DNA of 64,000 nucleotides from JAHZKS01 sp047404135 (GCA_047404135.1 JBDOIT010000002.1:310001-374000); one strand, 5' to 3'. Shown: positions 26,793 through 36,380, counted from the first letter of the stretch. The notes: a model not told the origin generated them from the sequence alone. Numbers and translations are program-made.

Positions 26793-28586
26793 ATGCATGA
26801 TATAAGCAAAGTAAGAAATTTTGCAATTATTGCTCATATTGACCATGGTAAATCCACTATTGCGGATAGGATAATAGAGCATTGTAATGCAATTGACCCC
26901 AGAGAAATGAAAGCTCAATTGCTTGACTCTATGGACATCGAAAGAGAGAGGGGCATTACAATCAAATCCCAAACCGTGCGCTTGGTCTATCAAGCAAAAG
27001 ATGGTGAAACTTACTATCTGAATTTAATGGACACACCAGGGCATGTAGATTTCTCATATGAAGTAAGTAGATCTTTAGCTGCTTGTGAAGCTTCTTTATT
27101 GATAGTTGATGCAAGCCAAGGAGTGGAGGCTCAGACTATTGCGAACGCATATCAAGCGATTGATAATGACCATGAAATTGTACCTGTGCTAAATAAGATA
27201 GACCTTCCCGCATCTGAGCCAGATAGAGTTAAGGATCAGATCGAAGATGTTTTAGGAATTGATAGCAGCAATGCCATATTGGTTTCTGCAAAAACCGGAG
27301 CTGGAATCCCAGATATTTTGGAAACTATTGTAAAAACTTGCCCTCCGCCAACAGGAGAGCTCTCAAAACCCTTATGCGCCCTATTGGTAGATGGATGGTA
27401 CGATTCTTACCTAGGTATCGTAATCCTTGTTCGAATCAAAGAAGGTAAGCTAATTAAAGGCTCCAAAATAAAAATGGTATCTACAAATTCGATATATACA
27501 GTAGATACTGTAGGAGTCTTTACTCCCAAGAAAGAATATGTACATGAGTTAAAACCAGGCGAAATTGGGTTCTTCACCGCCTCTATCAAACAACTGGCAG
27601 ATTGTAAAGTTGGAGATACAGTAGTAGATCATAAAAATGCCAATCCCCGAATGTTACAAGGTTTTAAACCTAACCTGCCAGTAGTATTTTGTGGACTATA
27701 CCCTATAGATGCCAGTGATTTTGAAAAACTCAAAGACTCCTTAGGAAAATTAAAGCTAAATGACGCCAGTTTCGAGTTTGAAATGGAAAGCTCAACTGCG
27801 TTGGGATTAGGCTTTAGATGCGGCTTCTTAGGTCTGCTGCATTTAGAAATCATTCAAGAAAGAATAGACAGAGAGTTTGGGCTGGAAATCATCACCACAG
27901 CACCAAGTGTGATCTATAAAGTCTATCTAAAAGACGGAACAGATTCAGAAATACACAACCCCGCAGGAATGCCTGAAGTTACAAAAATAGACCGCATAGA
28001 AGAACCGTGGATCAGAGCGACTATGCTTGTACCAGGTGAATACATGGGAGCATTGATCGAGCTCTGTATAGAGAAAAGAGGAGAGCAACTCAATATTGAA
28101 TATATCGGAAAGAGAGCCATCCTTACATACAAGATCCCACTGAATGAAATAGTTTTAGACTTCTATGATAAGCTAAAATCTTGCACAAGAGGTTATGCAA
28201 GTTTTGATTGGTCCATGGAAGGATATCAAGAAGGAGAACTCGTTAAGCTAGCTATCTTAATAAACAATGTAGCCGTAGATGCCCTATCAATGATAGTTCC
28301 TAAAGAGCAGGCTGAATTTAAAGGAAGATCTCTATGTAAAAAATTAAAAGAACTTGTTCCACGTCAGATGTTCCAGATCGCAATCCAAGCTGCGATTGGC
28401 GGAAAAATTGTTGCACGTGAAACAATTAGTGCCTTGCGAAAAGATGTAACTGCTAAATGTTACGGTGGAGATATAAGCAGAAAAAGAAAGCTTTTAGACA
28501 AACAAAAAGCTGGTAAGAAAAAGATGAAATTCATAGGAAATGTAGAGATACCTAAGTCTACGTTCATAAAAGCTTTAAAAATATAA
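26793..28586 (+). CDS. lepA: Elongation factor 4 (LepA)
   Basis: Ribosome-bound GTPase that affects initiation and may back-translocate stalled ribosomes. The 597 residues include G1 AHIDHGKST near residue 14, the switch region ERERGITIKSQ, G3 DTPGHVDF, G4 NKIDLP and the LepA-specific C-terminal domain with RKDVTAKCYGGDISRKRKLL. Length and order are normal. It is divergent from prfB, sharing a 76-bp spacer. Confidence 0.98.
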   Translation: MHDISKVRNFAIIAHIDHGKSTIADRIIEHCNAIDPREMKAQLLDSMDIERERGITIKSQTVRLVYQAKDGETYYLNLMDTPGHVDFSYEVSRSLAACEASLLIVDASQGVEAQTIANAYQAIDNDHEIVPVLNKIDLPASEPDRVKDQIEDVLGIDSSNAILVSAKTGAGIPDILETIVKTCPPPTGELSKPLCALLVDGWYDSYLGIVILVRIKEGKLIKGSKIKMVSTNSIYTVDTVGVFTPKKEYVHELKPGEIGFFTASIKQLADCKVGDTVVDHKNANPRMLQGFKPNLPVVFCGLYPIDASDFEKLKDSLGKLKLNDASFEFEMESSTALGLGFRCGFLGLLHLEIIQERIDREFGLEIITTAPSVIYKVYLKDGTDSEIHNPAGMPEVTKIDRIEEPWIRATMLVPGEYMGALIELCIEKRGEQLNIEYIGKRAILTYKIPLNEIVLDFYDKLKSCTRGYASFDWSMEGYQEGELVKLAILINNVAVDALSMIVPKEQAEFKGRSLCKKLKELVPRQMFQIAIQAAIGGKIVARETISALRKDVTAKCYGGDISRKRKLLDKQKAGKKKMKFIGNVEIPKSTFIKALKI

Positions 28587-28636
28587 TTATTATTTTTATA
28601 ATAATATATACACAAAGAGATATTGAGAAAATAGCT

Positions 28637-28873
28637 ATGGATGATCTGCAAACAAAAAAAATCAAAATGATCGAGGCTTTCGCAAAGCTAGAGCAAATAC
28701 TAGTTAGCACCAAGAAGCCTTCTGCAAATCTACAATTAGAAGCACAATATCAGTTGGCTAAGGAGAAAATTCGACTGCAAGACCAACAAATATTATCTCT
28801 TGAGAAAAAAACTAACGATGCATTGACGGAGATAGATCTCTTAATAGAAAAACTGCAAAATAAAGGAGGTTAA
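28637..28873 (+). CDS. Small coiled-coil protein, DUF4164-like
   Basis: The 78-residue product is predicted to form one continuous helix with heptad spacing (KMIEAFAKLEQIL, then LEAQYQLAKEKIRLQDQQI). In alphaproteobacteria a short coiled-coil protein of this type commonly precedes zapA, and zapA follows here after 2 bp, preceded by an AAAGGAGG ribosome-binding site inside this gene's end. Likely linked to cell division, but its role is unknown. Confidence 0.75.
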   Translation: MDDLQTKKIKMIEAFAKLEQILVSTKKPSANLQLEAQYQLAKEKIRLQDQQILSLEKKTNDALTEIDLLIEKLQNKGG

Positions 28874-28875
28874 AA

Positions 28876-29187
28876 ATGGCTTTAGTAGAGATAACAATTG
28901 GCAAAGATACTCACCACCTAGCGTGTGAGAATGGTGAAGAAGTAAAATTAACGAACCTTGCAAATAGATTCAAAGACAAAATAGAGTCTCTTCATAGCTC
29001 CTTCCCTACGGCAAGCGATAAAACTTTATATCTCATGGCAGGAATGATGCTGATTGATGAGATAGAAGAATCTTTCCCTAACCATGCGCAACAAGATAAT
29101 GCCGCAACAAAAGAAGTGATCGATGAAGTCACTTCAAAAGTCAAAAAATTAATAGAAAAATTAGATAATACCTGTGACGTGTCTTGA
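28876..29187 (+). CDS. zapA: Cell division protein ZapA
   Basis: Cytoplasmic protein that bundles FtsZ filaments. At 103 residues it has the ZapA domain: VEITIGKDTHHLACENGEE, the LANRFKDKIESL segment, LYLMAGMMLIDEIEE and a C-terminal coiled coil (ATKEVIDEVTSKVKKLIEKL). AAAGGAGG stands just before the ATG. FtsA and FtsB are encoded elsewhere in this window. The 3' end overlaps the next gene. Confidence 0.88.
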   Translation: MALVEITIGKDTHHLACENGEEVKLTNLANRFKDKIESLHSSFPTASDKTLYLMAGMMLIDEIEESFPNHAQQDNAATKEVIDEVTSKVKKLIEKLDNTCDVS

Positions 29188-30046
29188 TCAAATCAGCCAA
29201 TCTTCTAGCTTACATACTGCCCTCAAGAAGAACTCAGATGCTGTAGAAATAAGAATGAGGTCCTTATTGTCTCGAATGAAGGACAGCAAGTTAAAGGAGG
29301 CTGCCTTTTTCTCCTGCTTTGAGAATACAGGAAAAAAACTCAGGCCATCCTTATGCATAGAGTTTACCAAGCTTCTAAATGGATCCATTGACATTATTCT
29401 ACCCATTGCAGCATCTATAGAGATCTGTCATACATATTCCCTAATACATGACGACCTCCCTGCTTTAGATAATGATGACGTAAGGAGAGGAAAGCAAAGC
29501 TGTCATAAAAAGTTTAATGAAGCCACGGCAATATTAGCCGGCGACACATTGCTCACTTATGCATTTGAAATATTATCTGGGTTGGAGAATATAACGCCAG
29601 AAAAAAAATGTATCCTGGTCTCAGAATTCGCAAAAGCAGTTGGACCGAATGGAATGCTTGCAGGTCAAATTGAAGATATAGAGTGCGGTTATTCTGAGAG
29701 TGACTTTAATAAAATGTTAAATATCCATAAACTCAAAACTGCAAAATTGATTGAGTTTTCTTGCCTTGCACCTACAGTCGTTTTTAATGCAGATGCGAAA
29801 ACAACAACTGCCATAAGTACTTTTGCATCGAACTTTGGCATCTTCTTCCAAATTGCTGATGATATTTCAGATTACAACAAAAACTCAAAAGAAGGATGTA
29901 ATATCGTAAAAGCATTAGGCGCAAAAAAAAGCAAAGAAATGCTTCAAGACCTAGCTGAAAAATCAATATTATCTCTTGATATATTTGGTAATAGCGCTAG
30001 TATCCTAAAGTCCTTGGTATTTCATACTGTAGATAGAATAAAATAA
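29174..30046 (+). CDS. ispA: Polyprenyl (farnesyl/geranyl) diphosphate synthase
   Basis: Condenses IPP with allylic diphosphates to make the C15 or C20 precursors for undecaprenyl phosphate and quinone tails. The first Asp-rich motif is LIHDDLPALDNDDVRRG near residue 89, spaced as in bacterial farnesyl diphosphate synthases, and the second is QIADDISDYN near 226; GKKLRPSL is also present. The best start is GTG 29174, overlapping zapA by 14 bp. Chain length (C15 favoured) is inferred. Confidence 0.9.
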   Translation: MTCLDQISQSSSLHTALKKNSDAVEIRMRSLLSRMKDSKLKEAAFFSCFENTGKKLRPSLCIEFTKLLNGSIDIILPIAASIEICHTYSLIHDDLPALDNDDVRRGKQSCHKKFNEATAILAGDTLLTYAFEILSGLENITPEKKCILVSEFAKAVGPNGMLAGQIEDIECGYSESDFNKMLNIHKLKTAKLIEFSCLAPTVVFNADAKTTTAISTFASNFGIFFQIADDISDYNKNSKEGCNIVKALGAKKSKEMLQDLAEKSILSLDIFGNSASILKSLVFHTVDRIK

Positions 30047-30058
30047 TCAAAAACTAAG

Positions 30059-31396
30059 ATGAAGAATTTATTTATCCAAACATATGGCTGTCAGATGAAC
30101 GCCTATGATTCGATTAGAATAGGGGATTTATTAAAGCCTTTTGGATACAAGACAACTGAGACTATAGAAGATGCAGATATTATTGTACTTAATACATGTC
30201 ATATTAGAGAAAAAGCTACTTCTAAAGTCTATTCTAAACTTGGGAGGATTAGAGATCTAAAAGAGAAATTAGGAAAAGAAATAACCACTGTTGTTGCCGG
30301 ATGCGTTGGGCAAGCAGAAGGAAGGGAAATCTTCAAAAGAGCCCCTTGGGTAGATGTCGTAGTGGGGCCACAATCTTACCAAAATCTACCAGAGCTCTTG
30401 GCAAAACTATCCAGAGAAAACAAGCATGTCTGGGATTTGGATTTCGCACAGGAAAGTAAGTTTGATAATTTGCCGGAATATTCAAAAGCACAAGGACCAA
30501 CGGCTTTTTTGTCTATCCAAGAAGGCTGTGATAAATTCTGTAAATTCTGCTGCGTACCTTATACAAGGGGAGCAGAGTTCTCAAGACCGGTAGAGAAAAT
30601 ATATAGAGAAGCATTAATAATCGCCTCCCAGGGAAGCAAGGAAATTACTTTACTTGGGCAGAATGTGAATGCATATCACGGAATGGATTACAGCAAACAA
30701 CAAGCTTCTTTAGCAGATCTTGTAAAATATATAGCAAAGATCGATGAGGTCAAGAGAATCAGATATACAACTTCTCATCCATTAGATATGACAGATGACT
30801 TGATAGAGGCCCATGGCTCTGTTAAAAAATTAATGCCCTTTTTGCACCTTCCTGTTCAATCCGGTTCCGATAAAATGCTAAAGGAAATGAATAGGAAACA
30901 TACTGCAGCATTATATTTTAATGTGGTAGATAGGTTAAAGGCAGCGCGGACTGACATCTCTTTTTCTTCTGACTTTATAGTTGGATATCCAGGAGAAACA
31001 GACAAAGATTTTGAAGATACTCTAGAGTTAGTGAAACGAGTGGAATTTGCTCAAGCCTACTCTTTCAAATACAGTCCAAGACCTGGAACACCAGCATCTA
31101 TTATGGCTCAGGTTCCAGAAGAAATCAAAGCTGAAAGATTGCAAAAACTACAAACTTTATTGAATCAACAGCAGTATGATTTCAATAAAAAATCTATCGG
31201 TAAAACAATGAATGTTTTAATAGAGAAATCTGGAAAACATGAGAATCAATATGCCGGAAAAACCGAATATATGCAGACAGTACTTTTAGATAATGCATCT
31301 GAATATATCGGAAAAATAGTAAGGGCAAAAATCGTTCAAGCATCGCCAAATAGCCTCCAGGGGGAGTTGGTTAATACAAAGGAGAGTGCAGCGTAA
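30059..31396 (+). CDS. miaB: tRNA-i6A37 methylthiotransferase MiaB
   Basis: Radical SAM enzyme that adds the 2-methylthio group to isopentenyl-adenosine 37 in tRNAs reading U-initial codons. Three N-terminal Cys ligands lie in TYGCQMN, LNTCHIREKA and VVAGCVGQ. The radical SAM cluster is CDKFCKFC near residue 158. A TRAM domain forms the C-terminus (KTMNVLIEKSGK...). The 445-residue length is normal. It starts 12 bp after ispA. A comM remnant follows directly. Confidence 0.96.
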   Translation: MKNLFIQTYGCQMNAYDSIRIGDLLKPFGYKTTETIEDADIIVLNTCHIREKATSKVYSKLGRIRDLKEKLGKEITTVVAGCVGQAEGREIFKRAPWVDVVVGPQSYQNLPELLAKLSRENKHVWDLDFAQESKFDNLPEYSKAQGPTAFLSIQEGCDKFCKFCCVPYTRGAEFSRPVEKIYREALIIASQGSKEITLLGQNVNAYHGMDYSKQQASLADLVKYIAKIDEVKRIRYTTSHPLDMTDDLIEAHGSVKKLMPFLHLPVQSGSDKMLKEMNRKHTAALYFNVVDRLKAARTDISFSSDFIVGYPGETDKDFEDTLELVKRVEFAQAYSFKYSPRPGTPASIMAQVPEEIKAERLQKLQTLLNQQQYDFNKKSIGKTMNVLIEKSGKHENQYAGKTEYMQTVLLDNASEYIGKIVRAKIVQASPNSLQGELVNTKESAA

Positions 31397-31398
31397 GC

Positions 31399-31521
31399 AT
31401 AATACCTGAAGTAACTACTGTAACTTTCAATGGCATAGAAACTATTGATATACAAGTGCATGCACATATAGGAAAGGGTATGCCCGCGTTTAACGTCGTT
31501 GGCCTACCTGACAAAATAAAG
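31399..31521 (+). pseudogene. Stump of comM/yifB (Mg-chelatase-like AAA ATPase), N-terminus only
   Basis: After miaB a frame reads VTFNGIETIDIQVHAHIGKG and then MPAFNVVGLPDKIK. This is the opening of the ComM/YifB family, where GI(E)...VEV...G(L/M)PAFxIVGLPD is conserved. The family resemblance ends at 31521, just before the convergent ftsB gene, so over 90 percent of the usual roughly 500-residue protein is gone. There is no clear start codon. ComM helps branch migration during natural transformation, so its loss fits a host-restricted lifestyle. Confidence 0.75.
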
Positions 31522-31524
31522 TGC

Positions 31525-31833
31525 TCACTCTACATAGATAGTTTCATTTTTCTGCGCATAACCCAGATTCCTTCTAGCTTGCTCTTCTAAAAGATCTAAG
31601 TCCAGAGATTCAGGCTTCATACGATTAACTTTGCTCTGCAATATCCTCCTCTCTTCTTCTAGAATACCTACCTCATCTCGGATGATTTTATGTTGCTCAG
31701 TAAGTTTGAACAAGGAAAGAATGCCACGATCTCCACTGATTATATTATATATAAAATAATATATCAGAATAAAAAAAAGCAGGATAGGAATGACCTTACG
31801 TATTCTAAATGTAGGCTTTTTCAGATTAGGCAT
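31525..31833 (-). CDS. ftsB: Septum formation initiator FtsB/DivIC
   Basis: Bitopic division protein that links FtsQ and FtsL in the divisome. The 102 residues show a short basic cytoplasmic tail, a TM helix near 14-31 (VIPILLFFILIYYFIYNII), a coiled coil (HKIIRDEVGILEEERRILQ) and the family end LEEQARRNLGYAQKNETIYV. It follows eno by 27 bp, a common arrangement. Confidence 0.9.
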   Translation of the reverse strand: MPNLKKPTFRIRKVIPILLFFILIYYFIYNIISGDRGILSLFKLTEQHKIIRDEVGILEEERRILQSKVNRMKPESLDLDLLEEQARRNLGYAQKNETIYVE

Positions 31834-31860
31834 AATTTCTATACCTCAATAAATTAGTGG

Positions 31861-33144
31861 CTATAGAGCCATTTCACAAAAGCTCTTCAATTGGCTATAC
31901 TGAGCATTTTCACCAAGCTCTTCGCTAATTCTTAAAAGCTCATTATATTTTGCAGTTCTATCTACTCTACAAACAGAGCCTGTTTTAATCTGACTACAGC
32001 CCATAGCAACAGCTAGATGCGCTATTGTAACATCTTCTGTTTCACCAGAACGATGAGACATCACACATTCATACTTCTTTGAATGCGCTAGGTTTATTGT
32101 GTCAAAAGTTGAGCTAATAGTCCCCACTTGATTAGGCTTTATCAAAACAGCATTCGCGATATTCTTATCAATGCACTGAGATAAAATTTCTTTATTAGTT
32201 GCAAACACATCATCGCCAACTATTTGAACCTTATCACCCAATGCTTTGGTCATTTCCTGCCACCCATCATAATCTGCCTCTGCAATACCATCCTCAATCG
32301 AGTATATAGGATAGTCTCTAACCATATCCTGGTAGTAGTTCACCAACTGACTTGCTTTCAAACTCTTCCCTACGCCTTTGAACTGATACTCACCATCGCT
32401 GTAAAGCTCTGTTGCAGCAACATCTAGTGCAAGCATTACATCTGCACCTGGCTTATATCCAGCAGCCTCTGTTGCTTGAAGAATTAACTCTAGAGCATCT
32501 CTATCATATTTCAGATTAGGCGCAAACCCCCCTTCATCTCCCACACTAGCGCCAAGATTTTTTGACATCAAAATCGCTTTCAATGATGTAAAAATTTCTG
32601 ACCCCATTCTTATAGCGTCACGTATGTTTCTTGCTCCCGTAGGCATGATCATGAATTCTTGTATATCAAGCAAATTATCAGCATGCACTCCACCATTCAA
32701 AATATTTACCATAGGTACAGGCATTGTTTTTGCATTAGGGTTAATATGTAAAAACAAAGATTTTTCCTCAGCTAATGAAGCGGCCTTTAAGATTGCCATT
32801 GACGTTGCAACAATTGCGTTCGAACCTAAATTAGAGCATGTTTTTGTTCCATCTAATTCTAATAAAATAGAATCTATTTCATTCTGCGCTCTACAGTCTC
32901 TGCCTATTAAAGCAGGAGATATTATTGCATTAACATTATTCACCGCCTTTGTTACGCCTTTGCCAAAAAATTTAGATTTATCTCCATCTCTAAGCTCGTG
33001 TGCTTCGCGCATACCAGTTGATGCACCGCTTGGTGCTGCTGCTCTGGCGAATCTTTGATCATCAATAAAGGCATCCACTTCTACCGTAGGGCATCCTCTA
33101 CTATCCAGTATTTCTCTTGCAACTATTTTCTTTATTTGCGACAT
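31861..33144 (-). CDS. eno: Enolase
   Basis: Interconverts 2-phosphoglycerate and phosphoenolpyruvate. At 427 residues it is complete. Visible are VAREILDSRGCPTVEVD, SGASTG (flexible loop), GDEGGFAP with the catalytic Glu near residue 206, metal ligands in ALDVAATELY, SIEDGIAEADYDGW and IVGDDVFATN, the catalytic Lys in VLIKPNQVGT, and SHRSGETED. It lies one base after lysK and upstream of ftsB. Its presence suggests at least partial glycolysis or gluconeogenesis. Confidence 0.98.
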   Translation of the reverse strand: MSQIKKIVAREILDSRGCPTVEVDAFIDDQRFARAAAPSGASTGMREAHELRDGDKSKFFGKGVTKAVNNVNAIISPALIGRDCRAQNEIDSILLELDGTKTCSNLGSNAIVATSMAILKAASLAEEKSLFLHINPNAKTMPVPMVNILNGGVHADNLLDIQEFMIMPTGARNIRDAIRMGSEIFTSLKAILMSKNLGASVGDEGGFAPNLKYDRDALELILQATEAAGYKPGADVMLALDVAATELYSDGEYQFKGVGKSLKASQLVNYYQDMVRDYPIYSIEDGIAEADYDGWQEMTKALGDKVQIVGDDVFATNKEILSQCIDKNIANAVLIKPNQVGTISSTFDTINLAHSKKYECVMSHRSGETEDVTIAHLAVAMGCSQIKTGSVCRVDRTAKYNELLRISEELGENAQYSQLKSFCEMAL

Positions 33145-33145
33145 A

Positions 33146-34723
33146 TCATTCCCCCTTGATCTTCTCTTCTATTAATTTGATGGTTTGCTTCACTCCATAT
33201 AATTTTACAAAAGATCCAAGACGCGGACCTTGTTCTTGTCCTAACAACCCTTCGTATATCATCTTAAAAAATTCTCTTAGATTGCCATAGCTTGACCCTT
33301 TTCCCACTCTGTAAAAGATTCTCTGTATTTCCTCTGGAGCATAATGGTCATTTACTTGCATCAACTCTAGTTTTACTTCCTCAAGTAATGCGATATCTGA
33401 ATCTTCTAGATCTCTATATTTTTTACTAGATTTCACAAAATCCTTATAATAACGCACAGCATGCCCTGCGAGCCTATCTAGAAACCTTGCATCTTCCCTC
33501 TTTAGGTTGGTAGCATATTTTTCTATAAAACCCCATAATGCATTTTTATCTTCAGGGTTTACAACGCATGCTAAATTAAGCAACAGGTTAAATGTAATGC
33601 CTCCTAGGTCATATTTAGGAACATCCCCATTGTGAATATGCCAAGCTGGATTATTTACCTTGTCCACTCCATCAGCTTCATGATATTTTTCAACAAAAGC
33701 AATGTATTCATCAACGCTTTTTGGTATTACGGAGAAATACATTTTTTTTGCTCTGTTGGGAGTTTGGAACATATAGCAAGACAAGCTTTCAACGGGTGCG
33801 TACTTTATCCAATCTTCGATCGAAACCCCATTACCTTTTGTTTTAGATATCTTTTTTCCGTACTCATCCAAGAACATCTCGTAGCAGAATTCTGTTGGTC
33901 CTTTTCCTCCTACTACACTGCAAATTTGTCGATATAGCTTAGAGTTAGCAAGATGATCTTTTCCATACATCTCAAAATCCACATCAAGTGCCGCCCAACG
34001 CATGCCAAAATCTGGCTTCCATTGCAACTTGCAATTCCCCCCCGTAACAGGAACCTCTATTTCTTCATTTGTATCTGGATCTAGATATATAATAGTTCCT
34101 TTTGCAACATCTCGATTTACCACTGGCACATAAAGCACTCTACCTGTTCTGACGCATATAGGCAGGAAGGGGCTATATGTTTGCTGCCTTTCTTCTCCTA
34201 ACGTTGGAAGCATAATTGACATAATTTGATCATAATGCTCTAATGCTTTGAGCAAGAATTCATCAAATTTTCCGGCTCTATATAGATCAGTTGCACTGTG
34301 GAATTCATATTCAAAATTAAAACCTAACAGAAACCTCTGAAGCTTTTTGTTCATGTAGTCACCATAACTTTTCTCTTCGCCAAATGGGTCTGGAACCGCC
34401 GTTAGAGGCTTTTGAATATGGGACCCTAGCATTTCCGCATTAGGTAAGTTGCCAGGAACCTTCCTCATTCCATCCATGTCATCCGACACTACGATCAACT
34501 TTGTAGGGATGTCGGATATTTGCTCGAATGCAGTTTTTACCATCTGTGTCCTAACTACCTCACAATATGTACCGATATGGGGCAATCCAGATGGTCCATA
34601 TCCTGTTTCAAACAAGACGTAGCCTTTCTTTGGCGTCTTGCCATCCAGTCTTTGTAGTATTTTTTTAGCTAACTCAAAAGGCCATACCTTGCTATCTTGA
34701 ATTAGTTGCTTTATATCACGCAT
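33146..34723 (-). CDS. lysK: Lysyl-tRNA synthetase, class I
   Basis: Charges tRNA-Lys with the archaeal-like class I enzyme, a known alphaproteobacterial replacement for the class II LysS. The 525 residues hold the HIGH-type motif GPSGLPHIGT near residue 44 and the KMSKS-type KKISKTKGNG near residue 291. The C-terminal helical domain is normal. No class II lysS is in the window. Confidence 0.96.
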   Translation of the reverse strand: MRDIKQLIQDSKVWPFELAKKILQRLDGKTPKKGYVLFETGYGPSGLPHIGTYCEVVRTQMVKTAFEQISDIPTKLIVVSDDMDGMRKVPGNLPNAEMLGSHIQKPLTAVPDPFGEEKSYGDYMNKKLQRFLLGFNFEYEFHSATDLYRAGKFDEFLLKALEHYDQIMSIMLPTLGEERQQTYSPFLPICVRTGRVLYVPVVNRDVAKGTIIYLDPDTNEEIEVPVTGGNCKLQWKPDFGMRWAALDVDFEMYGKDHLANSKLYRQICSVVGGKGPTEFCYEMFLDEYGKKISKTKGNGVSIEDWIKYAPVESLSCYMFQTPNRAKKMYFSVIPKSVDEYIAFVEKYHEADGVDKVNNPAWHIHNGDVPKYDLGGITFNLLLNLACVVNPEDKNALWGFIEKYATNLKREDARFLDRLAGHAVRYYKDFVKSSKKYRDLEDSDIALLEEVKLELMQVNDHYAPEEIQRIFYRVGKGSSYGNLREFFKMIYEGLLGQEQGPRLGSFVKLYGVKQTIKLIEEKIKGE

Positions 34724-34787
34724 GTGCTCTACAATGATGTTAGGAATATAGTAACAACAGAGGATACAACAAAATTATAACAAGGCA

Positions 34788-35315
34788 ATGAAAATATTCT
34801 TCTCTTCTTACTCGAAAATATTTTGCTTAATCCTAGCATTCTCAAGTTTTGCACTGGGTTCTTCGTACTTCGTGGAATATGTTCTACATATTAAACCCTG
34901 CCCATTATGCATATATCAACGTATTCCTTATTTCTCATTAATCATCGTATCCGGTTTAGGCTACTTAATTGGAACAAACAGACTGTCTAAATATTTTTGC
35001 TATATTTGCTCAGCTATATTCTTTATTGGATCAATGCTTGCTTTATACCATACCGGGATCGAAAGAAATCTAATTGAAGAATCTACTACATGCTCAGCTA
35101 CCTCCCCGCATCTATCCTTCAAATCTTTAAAGAATGAGATTTATCAAAACAACGTTTCCTGCAAGGAAGTAAAATTCCGAGTAGCAGGCCTGTCTGTAGC
35201 TGAGATTAATTCTCTTCTCTCCTCCGCAATGTTTGTATATGTTTTCCTGTCTACATACAGGCTAAGGTGGAACGTCCTTAAAGAGCCTGATGACAGCAAT
35301 GCACTTAATCTGTAG
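34788..35315 (+). CDS. dsbB: Disulfide bond formation protein DsbB
   Basis: Inner-membrane protein that reoxidises DsbA and passes electrons to quinone. The 175 residues have four hydrophobic segments, the first redox pair in KPCPLCIYQRIPY near residue 36 and a second periplasmic pair (STTCSATS near 101 and NVSCKEV near 123). It stands alone. It may serve the cysteine-rich exported protein at the left end of the window. Confidence 0.93.
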   Translation: MKIFFSSYSKIFCLILAFSSFALGSSYFVEYVLHIKPCPLCIYQRIPYFSLIIVSGLGYLIGTNRLSKYFCYICSAIFFIGSMLALYHTGIERNLIEESTTCSATSPHLSFKSLKNEIYQNNVSCKEVKFRVAGLSVAEINSLLSSAMFVYVFLSTYRLRWNVLKEPDDSNALNL

Positions 35316-35380
35316 AAGCTCAAAGAGATTCTGGACTATAGCTAAGTAAAGTATTTGAAGTTGTAGAATGTGGGGTAAGA

Positions 35381-35409
35381 TCTCAAAAATAACATAATAA
35401 TTTTTGAGA
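35381..35409. repeat. Perfect 10-bp inverted repeat (hairpin)
   Basis: TCTCAAAAAT at 35381-35390 and its exact complement ATTTTTGAGA at 35400-35409 enclose a 9-base loop, in the 292-bp spacer after dsbB. Its AT-rich stem and lack of a following T-run make it a weak terminator. The rest of the spacer holds no supported gene; short open stretches (for example MNSLKKNYLDIATNC from 35505) may be remnants. Confidence 0.4.
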
Positions 35410-35607
35410 CATGCACACACATTTAATATACGACAAAACGCTGGGAATAAGATTAACGTGCTGAAAGATTGAAAGGTTCTTTGTTTTTATCAAGGTAAAA
35501 AAAGAATGAACTCTTTAAAGAAGAATTATCTAGATATTGCTACTAACTGCCTTATCTTATCTAAAGTAGCACCTTAGTAATGAGCATAAAGACCCCTGCG
35601 CCTAGCG

Positions 35608-36276
35608 TTATAACTCACCATGCTCTTCGAAAATAACATTGCCAGCAAGGTCGTTGTCAGAATCGCCTTGCATAAAAAAGTTATACATATCCTCACTACA
35701 TCCTTTCAGTTGTCTCGAAACAAAATTTCCTGCTTTATTGGAGTATTCATTCCAATCATTATAACTTTCTATAAACTTAATACTTGCTGTAAACGCAGGA
35801 AAAACCCTCGCAATAAAGTGAGGGTTTTGTGAGTCTAAGCCACTAAACGCAGTATAAACAGCAATCTCCCACTTTAATAAATCAACGAGGCCAGCGGCTT
35901 TAGTAAGATCTTCTGCTATATCATCAATAAAAGACTCAAATGCTGCTTCTTGGGCTTTAGAAACTTGCTTTTCCTCTGCTCCTACATAGTGCTTTATAGC
36001 ACTCTCCACATACTCTCCCGCAAGATCACCAACTGCATTTCCTATATAATACCCAACCGATACTGATCCAATCTTGTAAGGTAAAGCAAACCCATAAGAC
36101 GCAGCAATACAGTAAGCTCCATATGCAGCTCCAGCTTTTACAAGATCCTCTGTGACATCATCCATAGAATGTTGCAGAAATTCCTTAGGCTGCTCATACA
36201 CTGACCTACTTAAGAATGTATAAAGATCCGCGAATGGATTTTCTTCTTCCCTTTTCTTCTTTGTAACCAAATGCAC
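35608..36276 (-). CDS. Hypothetical protein with Gly/Ala-rich helical core, 222 aa
   Basis: Not recognised. After a charged N-terminus (KKKREEENPFADLYTFLSRS) comes a Gly/Ala/Tyr-rich hydrophobic region (about residues 46-88: AGAAYGAYCIAASYG, SVSVGYYIGNAVGDLAGEY) with small residues spaced as in glycine-zipper segments. A mixed helical region with FESFIDDIAEDLTKAAGLV and an acidic tail follow. The motif D(D)(V/I)(T/A)EDL(V/T)KAAG occurs twice (about residues 39 and 116), flanking the Gly-rich core, which suggests an internal duplication. It could interact with membranes. No signal peptide. Confidence 0.6.
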   Translation of the reverse strand: MHLVTKKKREEENPFADLYTFLSRSVYEQPKEFLQHSMDDVTEDLVKAGAAYGAYCIAASYGFALPYKIGSVSVGYYIGNAVGDLAGEYVESAIKHYVGAEEKQVSKAQEAAFESFIDDIAEDLTKAAGLVDLLKWEIAVYTAFSGLDSQNPHFIARVFPAFTASIKFIESYNDWNEYSNKAGNFVSRQLKGCSEDMYNFFMQGDSDNDLAGNVIFEEHGEL

Positions 36277-36380
36277 CTGTGAAACCGCTTGCTTTACCGT
36301 AGTAACATTTTAGCAACACTGTTGCAAAAAGTCAACGATTTTGGATAGACATTAGATAAAGCCGACGACTAAAGAAAATT

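Noticed and set aside
28574..28640. 6S RNA near zapA
   Set aside because: Only a short AT-rich spacer is present before the coiled-coil gene and none after zapA; no 6S-like fold is possible.
36308..36330. GCAACACTGTTGC palindrome as a terminator
   Set aside because: Stem of five pairs with no T-run in the direction of transcription of the neighbouring minus-strand gene.
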